A program made the position numbers and the translations under genes. Positions 1-7,205 of a stretch of DNA of 27,565 nt are shown here, in pieces (within the stretch, counting starts at the first letter, position 1; every line of letters begins with the position of its first letter). The notes beneath the pieces were generated by a model that had not been told where the DNA came from, made no database searches, and saw only the letters and a list, made by a program, of their open reading frames with translations. This DNA comes from a virus. The DNA lies in the IMG/VR virus record IMGVR_UViG_3300037101_000256, positions 1 to 27,565 of that record, one strand, 5' to 3'.

Positions 1-1596
1 GGTGGCGCGCCGCAGTATCCCGCCGATACCGTTGCTGCCGTCGCCGAACTCATAGCTCGGCCACCCCCCGTTGAGCGGCTCAACGCTGTTGGACCAGGCC
101 ATCTGTGCGGGCTGCTGGTTGGCAATGGCGTCCTCCACCCGAACCTGGACAACGCCATTCGCGCCGTACGTCAACAGCAGCCGGCCGCAGTTCCGCACCC
201 CGCGCGCAAGGTCCCCCGCGCTCCGCTGGCTCTTTAGCGCCAGATTGCATTGGAAGCGCGGCAGCGTGATGGGGTTGCCGTAAATGTCCAGCGCGTCGAT
301 CCCCTGGTCGCAGTAAGCCGCCGCCGCCGCGAAGCTCGGGATGTCGATTTCATCCGCGCTCCAGCCGGTCCGCCGCAGGATGTCGAGCAGTATCCATGCC
401 GGGTTGCTGGTGAATTGCTCGCCCGCCGCCGATCCGTCGGCGTTGTACCACGGGAGCTTGAGACCATCCACCAGGACTTTGACCGAAGGCAGCGTTGCGC
501 CGTCGTTCAACACGTTCGGAACCACCACCGATAGGTACGCCATGCTGCCGTACGGGTCCCCCGCGGGCTGCCCGGACCCGTCCACAAAATCCGGGTTCTG
601 CGTTCCCGCCCGCGTCCCCAAAGTGGGGATATTGTACCACCCGGTCCCCGTCATGTTCGCGCCGGCGATGCCCGGCGGAATCTGCACGCCGCTCACCAGC
701 ACCGTCCGAACGCCCTCGATTTCGCCGATCCCCAGCAGGACTTCCATGTGGGTGAGGTTTCCATCGTTGCGCGCGAATACCACCGGGGGCGCATACCACG
801 CCGTGCCGTAGACCAACGGAACGAAATCGTTGTAGCGGGCCGCGTTTACGGATTCCGCCGAAGTGTGCCAGGCCTTGGTGCCCGCCGTGCGCACCGAGAT
901 GGTCGGCGGCACGTACTCGATCCCTCCGAAATCCCGGAACATCCCCCGCGCCACGCAGTCCGTGCGCGCGAACCCGCAACTGGTGAATGGCGCACTGCCG
1001 TTCAGGTTTCCGGCGCCGCCCGCAATCCCCGCCGAGTACCCGCACCGGTAGTACAAAGAATATTTCCCGTTGCTCCCGCCGTCCGACGCCTCGGCGCATT
1101 GCGCCGGATTCGCCGGAAAGTTCCAGGGGCAGCGTTTCTGTATCCGGACCTGCGGCATCAGCGCCCTTTGCAGGCTCATCCGGTTGGTCGCCGTGATCCG
1201 GAAGGTCGCTTCCCGTATCTCGTCCGGAGGGTTGCATATCCCCTGAAACAGAACCCGGGTCTCGCTCGCGGGTGCCGCGTTGGGCAAGTCGTAAAAAAGG
1301 AACCCCACGGTGAGCTGCGCGCCCTTCCATCCCGTCGCCCGCTCGATCTCGGAGAAGTGGGAGTCGGCGTTGGCCAGCACAATCGAGATGCGCGGGATAC
1401 CATCCACGCCTTGTTCGGACGCCGTTTGCATTTCGAAGACGTTGTGCTGCAGGACCCGCGCTTCGTACGTCGTGCCCGCGTTAATCACCCGGTGCGTGCT
1501 CCAGCTTTCCTTTTGCCCGCCCGGTAGGACGCAGTCGAACAGCAGTAGCGGCGTGTCCGTGACCGCCTGTTCCTTCAGCTCAAAGATGGTTGACAT
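1..1596 (-). CDS. Tail hub / tail-tip protein (L- and J-like regions), cut by the window edge
   Basis: The frame is open from ATG at 1596 to base 1 (532 codons), so the C-terminus lies outside the window. The start overlaps the end of the preceding gene by 17 bases. Residues 1-230 resemble siphovirus hub proteins (lambda gpL / DUF2163-BR0599 type). They contain five spaced cysteines (about 156, 167, 185, 207 and 214), a pattern compatible with the Fe-S site known in gpL. The later part, with WILLDILRRTGW and a YCDQGIDA segment, resembles the gpJ-like phage tail attachment family, so the protein may be an L-J fusion. It would sit at the distal end of the tail, following the two distal-tail proteins encoded upstream. 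The hub assignment rests on motifs and gene order; the fusion is less certain. Confidence 0.65.
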   Translation of the reverse strand, partial: MSTIFELKEQAVTDTPLLLFDCVLPGGQKESWSTHRVINAGTTYEARVLQHNVFEMQTASEQGVDGIPRISIVLANADSHFSEIERATGWKGAQLTVGFLFYDLPNAAPASETRVLFQGICNPPDEIREATFRITATNRMSLQRALMPQVRIQKRCPWNFPANPAQCAEASDGGSNGKYSLYYRCGYSAGIAGGAGNLNGSAPFTSCGFARTDCVARGMFRDFGGIEYVPPTISVRTAGTKAWHTSAESVNAARYNDFVPLVYGTAWYAPPVVFARNDGNLTHMEVLLGIGEIEGVRTVLVSGVQIPPGIAGANMTGTGWYNIPTLGTRAGTQNPDFVDGSGQPAGDPYGSMAYLSVVVPNVLNDGATLPSVKVLVDGLKLPWYNADGSAAGEQFTSNPAWILLDILRRTGWSADEIDIPSFAAAAAYCDQGIDALDIYGNPITLPRFQCNLALKSQRSAGDLARGVRNCGRLLLTYGANGVVQVRVEDAIANQQPAQMAWSNSVEPLNGGWPSYEFGDGSNGIGGILRRAT

Positions 1597-2362
1597 GGAT
1601 GATGTTCACCGTGCACGAATGCCGGTTTACGCCGGTGCTGGTGACCGCCAGCTCGTCGTCGCGCAGCCTGGCGTTCGTGTAGACGCCGCCCAGCGTGCTG
1701 GCCCGATAGATGGATGCGCCTTCCTGCGGCTCCGCCTGAGGTCCGTACACATCCACCGTCGCGCCCGCCGGAATTTCCAATCCGAACTGAACCGATTCCG
1801 CCCCGGCGCCGCCCGTCTCCGTAAACACGATCCGGTTCCAGACCGCCGTCACGCTTTGCGTTTTGCGCCCTTGCCCTAACAGAGCCGTCACGTTCGTGTT
1901 TGCCAGCGCGCGCGCGTAGACGCTGAAACAATATACGTAGTCGCCCGGCGCGGCCAGCGTCTGTGTAATGGTCTGCGGCCCGGCGCCGCTGTTGACTAGC
2001 CGCCACGCCAGCGCCCCGCCGGCGGGGTCCGCTTCGCCGCCCGCCAGAGAAAGCATGGGCCCGCAGGCCCAAACCGCATCGTCCAGTTGGCCGCTCCAGG
2101 CCAGCAGATTCCCCGCCGGGTCCAGAAAGGTGAACCCGTTCAGCGTTCCCTCCGCCGCGGAAAAGAAAGCTTCCAGCGCGGCGGCTTCGGAATCCGCCAG
2201 CTCCGCGTACCCAAGTTGCCACTCGGTGGTCACGGCTGCGGGGTCCGCGAGTCTTACAGTCCTTCCGTCCGTGGTTGAATTGATCACGGTCCGCGCGCGT
2301 CTCTGTTTTCGGATCGGGAATTGGCCCAGCGCTCCGGTTCCGAGTTGTGGATAGACCAGCAT
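1580..2362 (-). CDS. Distal tail protein with N-terminal DUF2460-like domain (second paralogue)
   Basis: 260 aa. ATG at 2362 was chosen because it lies 2 bases after the stop of the preceding gene (TGACAATG); the longer frame upstream is a shadow of that gene. The first ~100 residues have the same plan as the neighbouring 119-aa protein: a beta-rich start, an acidic segment before AALEAFFSAAEGTLNGF, then FLDP. The remaining ~160 residues are beta-rich (YVYCFSVYARAL, VTAVWNRIVFTETGG) and look like a carbohydrate-binding or jelly-roll module. It probably forms part of the tail-tip baseplate. Its tail role follows from position and the DUF2460 resemblance; the C-terminal fold is a guess. Confidence 0.6.
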   Translation of the reverse strand: MLVYPQLGTGALGQFPIRKQRRARTVINSTTDGRTVRLADPAAVTTEWQLGYAELADSEAAALEAFFSAAEGTLNGFTFLDPAGNLLAWSGQLDDAVWACGPMLSLAGGEADPAGGALAWRLVNSGAGPQTITQTLAAPGDYVYCFSVYARALANTNVTALLGQGRKTQSVTAVWNRIVFTETGGAGAESVQFGLEIPAGATVDVYGPQAEPQEGASIYRASTLGGVYTNARLRDDELAVTSTGVNRHSCTVNIIHVNHL

Positions 2363-2364
2363 TG

Positions 2365-2724
2365 TCAGCTCCGGTTTTCGACCACCGTCAAGGCGGTCGC
2401 ACTGCTCATGTCGGCTACCGCCGCCACCCCCAGCGCATCGGTCTCCAGGCTGCAATCCGGATAAGTCGAGCCATCGAACGGGTCGGTGAACGCGAAGCTG
2501 CCGAACGCGCCCTGGTTGGCCGTGAAGAACTCCTCCAGCACCGCCATTTCGCCCTCGTCCAGTTGGCTCAGGCGGATCTCCCATCGCCTCAGCGGGGCCT
2601 CGCTGTCCCTATAGCGCTGCTCCGTCCCGTCCACGAACCGCAGCGCCTGGTTTTGGTAGCGGATTCGCCGCGTCGCCGGGTACTGCGCCACAGCCCCTGT
2701 CTTCAAGCTGGGAAAATTGGCCAT
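2365..2724 (-). CDS. Distal tail protein, DUF2460-like (first paralogue)
   Basis: 119 aa, starting with MANFPSLKTGAVAQYPATRR. The order of elements (FP start, R-rich strand, RRWEIRLSQLDEGEMAVLEEFF, AFGSFAFTDPFDG) resembles DUF2460 / gene-transfer-agent gp12-like distal tail proteins, which follow the tape measure. It starts only 2 bases after the tape-measure stop and is followed 2 bases later by a longer paralogue. It probably forms a ring between the tail tube and the hub. The family call is from pattern memory, not a search. Confidence 0.6.
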   Translation of the reverse strand: MANFPSLKTGAVAQYPATRRIRYQNQALRFVDGTEQRYRDSEAPLRRWEIRLSQLDEGEMAVLEEFFTANQGAFGSFAFTDPFDGSTYPDCSLETDALGVAAVADMSSATALTVVENRS

Positions 2725-2726
2725 GC

Positions 2727-3359
2727 TCAGAGATCCGTCACCACATCGTTGATGCTGTTCAGATTCAGCATCGCGTCCCGAACCGCCGCGGCGATGTCCG
2801 CGCTCCGGTCCAGGAACGACCGCGCGTCCATTGCCTGCACGCTGACCGTGATTTGCGATGGGGAAGCGCCGCTCGCGGGCGCGGCCTGGCCCCCGCCCGA
2901 TCCCGAAGCGGCAGCGCCCGCCGGCGGGTTCCCCGCCCCGTCGTACGCGCGCGACGTACCCGTCTGATCGTAGTCCGCGTTGCTCAGCCCTTGCCCCGTA
3001 TCGGCCGCCTCGATATTGAGGGCCGACGGCATGGCGTACTTGGTCAGTGGCGCCGGAGCGGACGACCCGCCCCCGCCGAAGAGCCCCAACAGCCCGCCGA
3101 TCAGAGGCGCCAGGCCGAACCCGCTCTCGAGAATCAGCATGCCCGCCGATGTCCCGCCGCTCGATCCGCTGGTGGAGCTATTGCTTGAGGCGCGGACCGT
3201 GCCGGGTTGAACGGGCGGGTCCGTGTCGCCGACCTGCAATCCGCCGTAATCCGTGCCCGCCCCGCCGGCCGAATCGGCCTGCGCCGTCCCCATGGCATCG
3301 TTCAGGTTGTTCGCCAGAGTCGCGAAATCATCGAGTAGATCTTCTTGTGTGCTGGCCAT
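2727..3359 (-). CDS. Short tape-measure-like tail protein
   Basis: 210 aa. It lies directly after the frameshifted tail chaperone, where the tape measure is always found, and before the distal tail genes. Visible parts are an acidic helical N-terminus (about 1-30), a Gly/Ser/Thr-rich linker, a hydrophobic Gly-rich segment at about 74-98 (GMLILESGFGLAPLIGGLLG), another low-complexity linker and a C-terminal helical block (VSVQAMDARSFLDRSADIAAAV). It is far shorter than usual siphovirus tape measures, which have many hundreds of residues. If it is the true tape measure, the tail is very short, as in gene transfer agents. Alternatively it is a minor tail protein in a phage that has lost its tape measure. 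Confidence 0.5.
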   Translation of the reverse strand: MASTQEDLLDDFATLANNLNDAMGTAQADSAGGAGTDYGGLQVGDTDPPVQPGTVRASSNSSTSGSSGGTSAGMLILESGFGLAPLIGGLLGLFGGGGSSAPAPLTKYAMPSALNIEAADTGQGLSNADYDQTGTSRAYDGAGNPPAGAAASGSGGGQAAPASGASPSQITVSVQAMDARSFLDRSADIAAAVRDAMLNLNSINDVVTDL

Positions 3360-3678
3360 CGTTCATCTCCGCCTCAAGCGCCTTTTCCAGAACCAGGAAC
3401 GCCTCCATCCGGCGCGCATCCAACTCGGCGGCGCGTATTCCTCCCAGCCGCCGCCGGACAACGAACTCCTCCACCAACGCCAGGCTCTCGCCCGTAACGT
3501 ACGATTTCGGGCAGGTCGCGATCGCCACGCCCCCTCTCGCCCATACCGGCGGCCCGGCGGATTCCTCCGCTCCTTCGATCCACCCGCAGCGCCGCCTTTT
3601 CTCCAGGCCGGCTTTCCGGCACGCGTCGCACTTCCAACCAGCCTGGTTGGAGAATTGGAAATGGAAGGCGACCGTCAG
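3328..3678 (-). CDS. -1 frameshift extension of the tail assembly chaperone (GT-like)
   Basis: This frame has no start of its own at its 5' end. It is open from the slippery site at 3684-3678 to a TGA at 3330-3328, adding about 116 residues to the upstream 125-aa protein (fusion of about 241 aa). The extension contains a CDACRKAGLEKRRRC cysteine cluster and conserved-looking segments (AIATCPKSYVTGESLALVEEF; RRMEAFLVLEKALEAEM). This is the lambda G/GT arrangement: a short chaperone and a rarer fusion, both needed for tail assembly and usually not found in the particle. An internal ATG at 3528 could start a shorter product, but the coding-like stretch begins well before it. Confidence 0.75.
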   Translation of the reverse strand: MTVAFHFQFSNQAGWKCDACRKAGLEKRRRCGWIEGAEESAGPPVWARGGVAIATCPKSYVTGESLALVEEFVVRRRLGGIRAAELDARRMEAFLVLEKALEAEMNDGQHTRRSTR

Positions 3679-3684
3679 TTTTTT
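3633..3684 (-). promoter_or_regulatory. Programmed -1 ribosomal frameshift signal (A AAA AAC, then stop)
   Basis: On the minus strand the heptamer A AAA AAC occupies 3684-3678, in the correct phase (codons AGA AAA AAC), and is followed at once by the zero-frame TGA. A perfect 8-bp hairpin lies downstream, pairing TCCAACCA at 3633-3640 with TGGTTGGA at 3644-3651 (plus-strand bases) across a 3-base loop. The hairpin starts about 26 bases after the slip site, farther than the usual 5-9 base spacing, so it may or may not be the stimulator. Confidence 0.75.
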
Positions 3685-4052
3685 CTTTGCGCCGCGGTGA
3701 GCCCCGCCTCCGCTCGCACCGCCGCCAGCGCCTCTTGAAACAGGCTCTCGGGTCCCGCGTCCGCCAGCAGCTCCGGCGTGGCCACCGCTCCGTCTACGTT
3801 TAGACCCGCGATTCCGCGCAGCCCCCAGAGCAGATACAGCCGGCCAACCTCCGCCTGCAGCAGCGTCGCCTCCATCCGGTCTCCGGCCCGCCCGCTCGAT
3901 TCCAGAAACTCCACGCGCCGGGCTACTTCCCGCACCCGGCGCATGAGTTCCACCCGCCGGGCAAATGACATCCGCGCCACTTCGAACGTCACCCCCGGCG
4001 CCACCGCCGATTCCACCGTCTTAACGCTCTCGTAGATCATTGGTTTTGACAT
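3675..4052 (-). CDS. Tail assembly chaperone, zero-frame product (G-like)
   Basis: 125 aa (MSKPMIYESVKTVE...TAAQRKN). It lies between the tail tube gene and the tape-measure gene, the standard place for the siphovirus G chaperone. It has a beta-type N-terminus and then a long helical, arginine-rich segment (FARRVELMRRVREVARRVEFLE). Its last two codons form a slippery sequence immediately before the stop, so part of the translation should continue in the -1 frame into the next feature. The sequence identity is not recognisable alone; function comes from position and the frameshift. Confidence 0.75.
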   Translation of the reverse strand: MSKPMIYESVKTVESAVAPGVTFEVARMSFARRVELMRRVREVARRVEFLESSGRAGDRMEATLLQAEVGRLYLLWGLRGIAGLNVDGAVATPELLADAGPESLFQEALAAVRAEAGLTAAQRKN

Positions 4053-4089
4053 TTCGCCCGGCCATGCCGGCCGGCCCGCTAGTTTGTGG

Positions 4090-4109
4090 GGCAGGCGCTT
4101 CCGCCTGCC
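4090..4109. repeat. REP-like hairpin between tail tube and chaperone genes
   Basis: A perfect 8-bp inverted repeat with a 4-base loop (GGCAGGCG cttc CGCCTGCC) sits in the 121-base gap between two late genes. No T-tract follows on the minus strand, so a processing or REP-type role is more likely than termination. Confidence 0.5.
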
Positions 4110-4173
4110 AACATCTGGTTCCGCCTTCTCCGCGTCTCTGCATCTGCGTCAAACCTGGAGCGCGTGTACCGCC

Positions 4174-5349
4174 TTACCCGAAAGCCACCACGATCTCGTT
4201 GTCCAGCGTGCCCTGCGCGCGCGCCGGACGGAATTGCCACTGCAGCCGGTTGCCGCTGTCGTCGAACTCCGGCGCCACCGGGATCACGCTCTGCAGGTAT
4301 ACGCCCAGCAGTTGACCCTGCTGCGCGCCAAGCTGAAACATGACGCTGATGGGCGATTGCTGCCGCGCCGCCTGGTAGAGTCCTTGCGTCGCCGGATCGT
4401 CCATGCTGAAGAGTTCGAAAGCGGCGGTTACCGTTCGCTGGCCGGGCGATATGGCCCGCGGCAGGCTGCTTCCGAACTCCTTCTCCCGCGTATCCAGGTT
4501 GTTCTTGAGCGTGATCGTCCCGCTGGTGATCGTCAGGAACTGGGTGGGCGACGCGCCTAGCCACGCCTGGCCCATGTTCCCCGGCACGATCGAGTAATCG
4601 AAGGCCGCCAGGGACGGCTCCGCGGGGAAGCTCTGCAGCGCCCCCATCCGACCGGAGGAGAAGCTGCTGCTATCCACCACGTCCTGCGCCAGGCCGCGGA
4701 AGTGGAACTCGTGGAAATCGCCGTTGATCGAGATGCCCATCTGGTCCACCGCCGCCCCGCAGAGCAGGCGCTGCACCGCCGTCGCCGGCGACCAGTAGTC
4801 GAACAGGCTCACGCTGGGCAGCGCCGTGGCGGGCGCGTACGTCACCGCCGCCGCCACCGCGCCCCCCGTCGCCGGCGGTATGGTGAATGGCGCGTTCAAC
4901 TGCACCGTAGTGGCATCCACGATCGCCGCCGCGAATCGGATTTCGCCCCCGCACGCCACCGCCTGCCCCGGAGCGAGGTTATGGGGCGCCTGGAAGGCCA
5001 GTCTGCCGGCGGTCGTGATAGAAGCCACCGTTCCGCCCGCGAATGCCATCGGAGCGGCGCCCAATGCAGCCTGAAAGAACGGCCCGTACGACGGCCCCGG
5101 CTGGCCGCTCGGCCATGTCGTCATATACGTCTTCAGGTCGAAATCCGTGCGCCGCCGGCCGCCCGGCGGCAATCCCGCGAAGGTTCGGCTGCCCGTCTTG
5201 TCCTGGCGCTTGACGCTCTCCAGTTGCTGTGTGACCCCCAGCTTCAACGCCGGGATGCGGTTCGCCGCCGAGATGGCGCCCACCTGCCCGTAGGACTCTT
5301 CCAGCGCCGCGTAGAATCGGTTTGCGTTAGAGGAAATATAGGAGGACAT
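4174..5349 (-). CDS. Tail tube-like (major tail) protein
   Basis: 391 aa. ATG at 5349 lies 1 base after the previous stop and has AGGAG upstream; the ATG at 5370 lies inside the preceding gene. The protein is beta-rich throughout, with a central block (about 95-185; SITTAGRLAFQAPHNLAPGQAV...ATTVQLNAPF) that looks like an inserted Ig-like or adhesin domain. The C-terminal part (ISVMFQLGAQQGQLLGVYLQ...DNEIVVAF) is typical of tube strands. Its position just before the chaperone supports the major tail protein role. It is larger than many tail tube proteins, which the inserted domain would explain. Confidence 0.6.
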   Translation of the reverse strand: MSSYISSNANRFYAALEESYGQVGAISAANRIPALKLGVTQQLESVKRQDKTGSRTFAGLPPGGRRRTDFDLKTYMTTWPSGQPGPSYGPFFQAALGAAPMAFAGGTVASITTAGRLAFQAPHNLAPGQAVACGGEIRFAAAIVDATTVQLNAPFTIPPATGGAVAAAVTYAPATALPSVSLFDYWSPATAVQRLLCGAAVDQMGISINGDFHEFHFRGLAQDVVDSSSFSSGRMGALQSFPAEPSLAAFDYSIVPGNMGQAWLGASPTQFLTITSGTITLKNNLDTREKEFGSSLPRAISPGQRTVTAAFELFSMDDPATQGLYQAARQQSPISVMFQLGAQQGQLLGVYLQSVIPVAPEFDDSGNRLQWQFRPARAQGTLDNEIVVAFG

Positions 5350-5350
5350 G

Positions 5351-5851
5351 CTAGCTCCTGCCGACTTCAATGTCGAATGTGATTTTGGCCGGCTGGACGA
5401 AGTTCTTCCCGCCGTGTTTTGCCGCTCCGAACGACGCCTCGTAGGCCCCCGCGAAGAACATGCCGTCGCCCCAGTCGCCTCGCGACGCGTCCAGCATTTG
5501 CGCCACCGCGTCGGCGTACAACTCCAGCCTGCCCTGCAGTCCCTCCAGGCGGTCCTGCGAATAACGAACCTCGATCGCCATCTGCGCCGTCCCCGAGAAC
5601 TTCCGGAATTTCTCCGTCAGCTTGTTGACCAGTTTTTCGCAATACACGTTGGCGGTCGGGTATTCGGTCCCGCTGCTGCGCTCCACCAGGTCGGCGGCCG
5701 CGTTCTGCGCCCGCACCTGCGAAACCCGCCACAGCCCCGCCGCCGTCTGGTCCGGCGGCGCCAGCGCCGCGAGTTCCGCGCTCACCCCTTGCGGCGCCGT
5801 CATTCGGGCGATGACTTTGGATGTGATCGCGCTTCCGATGCGTTTGCTCAT
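5351..5851 (-). CDS. Putative tail-completion / head-tail joining protein
   Basis: 166 aa, starting MSKRIGSAITSKVIARM. The start overlaps the preceding stop (TAATG) and has AGAGGGG just upstream. Nothing in the sequence is diagnostic. The region YCEKLVNKLTEKFRKFSGTAQMAIEVRYSQDR and the C-terminal KNFVQPAKITFDIEVGRS resemble the small proteins that close the tail or join it to the head. The slot between a connector gene and the tail tube gene supports that. Function is inferred from position only. Confidence 0.5.
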   Translation of the reverse strand: MSKRIGSAITSKVIARMTAPQGVSAELAALAPPDQTAAGLWRVSQVRAQNAAADLVERSSGTEYPTANVYCEKLVNKLTEKFRKFSGTAQMAIEVRYSQDRLEGLQGRLELYADAVAQMLDASRGDWGDGMFFAGAYEASFGAAKHGGKNFVQPAKITFDIEVGRS

Positions 5852-6627
5852 TAGCCCCTCTGCAAAATGCGGGGCGCGGGCCAAAGGTAGCTCGGCGCTT
5901 GCCCCGAGCCGGCCGTCCGCCCCGCTGTGGTAAGCGCCGGCGGCTGCGTCCAACTCTGCCCTGGCGCCAGGGGGGACCCGTTTTGCAGGGTCATGCCGTC
6001 CGCCGAAACGCCTATGTACACGTTCCAGCCGGCGGCCCCCTGGGGCGCCGCCCCGGGATGCGCGCTCAGCGTACTGCCCGTGGTCGTCGTCACGGCCGGC
6101 GCCGCGCTCGCTCCCTCTTCGCCCGCGCCGTTGACCCACGCCATCGTCACATAGTAGGTTCCCGCGGCGAAAGATCCCTGCGCCGGCGCCACCGCCGGCG
6201 TCGCGGCCCGGGGCACGGGGTTCCATGCCATCCCGATTCCCAGCAGGATCAGCTTCTCCCGCGCCCACCCCGCCATTTCGTGAAACGCATCGCGCTTCCC
6301 CGCGTAGCGGTCGTTTAGTGCGTTGTTGTATGCATCCCGGTAGACCGTCTCCAGGGTGCGGAACGTGTGCCACATCTTCAAGGGAGGAGTGACCACTACG
6401 TGACGGATATTCGCATTCCCGACATAGCCCAGCGAGAGCCAGCCGAGCGGGTCCCACGGACCGGCCCGGTCCAGGAGCCCGTGCAGGTCCATTCCCAGCT
6501 CTTCTTGCGCCAGCGCCAGCTTGACCCCCAGGTCGATCCCTTCCGTGCTGGCCACATTCAGAAGCTGCGAGTCCTGCGCCGTCAGATCTTCCGTCGTGGA
6601 TATCGCGCCATCTAGGAACAGAGCCAT
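5851..6627 (-). CDS. Phage head-tail region structural protein with C-terminal Ig/Fn3-like domain
   Basis: 258 aa. The start is 6 bases after the upstream stop; no strong Shine-Dalgarno is visible, which fits translational coupling. The N-terminal ~140 residues are helical (DLGVKLALAQEELGMDLHGL; FRTLETVYRDAYNNALNDRY), as expected of a connector-type protein. Residues ~150-220 (GSFAAGTYYVTMAWVNGAGEEG...AAGWNVYIGVSADGM) look like a fibronectin-type or decoration domain. I do not recognise the family. The role as an adaptor or decoration protein is inferred from its position after the coat gene and before the tail genes. Confidence 0.45.
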   Translation of the reverse strand: MALFLDGAISTTEDLTAQDSQLLNVASTEGIDLGVKLALAQEELGMDLHGLLDRAGPWDPLGWLSLGYVGNANIRHVVVTPPLKMWHTFRTLETVYRDAYNNALNDRYAGKRDAFHEMAGWAREKLILLGIGMAWNPVPRAATPAVAPAQGSFAAGTYYVTMAWVNGAGEEGASAAPAVTTTTGSTLSAHPGAAPQGAAGWNVYIGVSADGMTLQNGSPLAPGQSWTQPPALTTAGRTAGSGQAPSYLWPAPRILQRG

Positions 6628-6633
6628 GTTCGT

Positions 6634-6960
6634 CTAGTCCTTCGCGTGCTTCCCGGGGTTCTTCAGCCGGTTCAGGTCGTCCGTTGTCAGCACCGTCAGT
6701 TGCACTTTGGCGGCGGCCACCGCCTGATCGGCCAGGCGCTTCGCCTCGATCTGTCGTTCCCGGAATTCCTGCGCTTCCTCCAGGCTCGCGCGTCGCGCCG
6801 ATCCTTCGACGATCATCTTCGCGGCCACTTGCCGCGTGACCTCGCTCGGCGTGCCCGCCCGTCCTCCGTCGCCCGTCGCCAGGCTGACGATGATCGGAAA
6901 GGGTTCTTCGATCGCCGCCGCCGCATCGTGAATATTCTGATAAAACACTCTCATGTCCAT
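6634..6960 (-). CDS. Small head-associated phage protein, unknown function
   Basis: 108 aa, MDMRVFYQNIHDAAAAIEEPFPI.... ATG at 6960 is preceded by GGAGA; the longer frame up to 7125 enters the coat-gene tail region and is rejected. The second half is helical and charged (RRASLEEAQEFRERQIEAKRLADQAVAAAK), probably a coiled coil. It is the first gene after the coat gene and could be a head-completion or decoration partner. No family is recognised. Confidence 0.5.
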   Translation of the reverse strand: MDMRVFYQNIHDAAAAIEEPFPIIVSLATGDGGRAGTPSEVTRQVAAKMIVEGSARRASLEEAQEFRERQIEAKRLADQAVAAAKVQLTVLTTDDLNRLKNPGKHAKD

Positions 6961-6993
6961 GTTTTTTCTCCGCGGGGCAGAATGAAATCCCGC

Positions 6994-7012
6994 GGCGGGT
7001 TGGCAACCCGCC
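6994..7012. repeat. Hairpin downstream of the coat gene
   Basis: A perfect 8-bp inverted repeat with a 3-base loop (GGCGGGTT ggc AACCCGCC) lies between the coat stop at 7080 and the next start at 6960. No T-run follows, so it may stabilise or process the abundant coat mRNA rather than terminate transcription. Confidence 0.4.
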
Positions 7013-7079
7013 CGGCGCCAACCGGCCCGCAAGCTTCCCACGCTGCCCCACAATCGAATCGCTCCCGGCTGTCTGGCTG

Positions 7080-7166
7080 CTACGTCTGCACCTGCACGCC
7101 CAGTATGTTCTGCAGGACGCCGCACCCGTACAGCGTGTCCACCGTGAACTGCTGCGCCAGCGTGTT
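7080..7166 (-). pseudogene. Severed 3' end of the coat protein gene
   Basis: Read on the minus strand from 7166, this encodes N-T-L-A-Q-Q-F-T-V-D-T-L-Y-G-C-G-V-L-Q-N-I-L-G-V-Q-V-Q-T and a TAG stop at 7082-7080. It has no start. Its first two residues (NT) duplicate the last genuine coat residues on the other side of the insertion. The phase is exact: joining 7166 to 23250 gives an uninterrupted coat gene of about 304 codons. In the present arrangement the fragment is not attached to a coat reading frame. Confidence 0.88.
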
Positions 7167-7185
7167 GGCTTGCCGATTACATCAC
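7144..7185. other. attL: left recombination junction of the inserted element
   Basis: Bases 7162-7166 (GTGTT) are also found at 23245-23249. The left half (7144-7161) is coat-gene sequence. The right half (7167-7185, GGCTTGCCGATTACATCAC) is element sequence, and its reverse complement matches the inner end of attR (23223-23241) at 14 of 19 positions. This symmetry about the core is what serine integrase attP sites look like. Confidence 0.8.
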
Positions 7186-7205
7186 GGATACGATATGCTG
7201 AGAAT

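Noticed and set aside
748-1527. Long plus-strand frames over the phage module (here, and at 4084-4560 and 24837-25922)
   Set aside because: They are GC-driven shadows: Arg/Pro/His-rich, without ribosome sites, and antisense to well-supported genes.
7170-7205. Upstream ATG for the serine recombinase at 7170
   Set aside because: It lies inside the att arm, and the extra 12 residues precede the normal beginning of the resolvase fold; ATG 7206 gives the usual distance to the catalytic serine.
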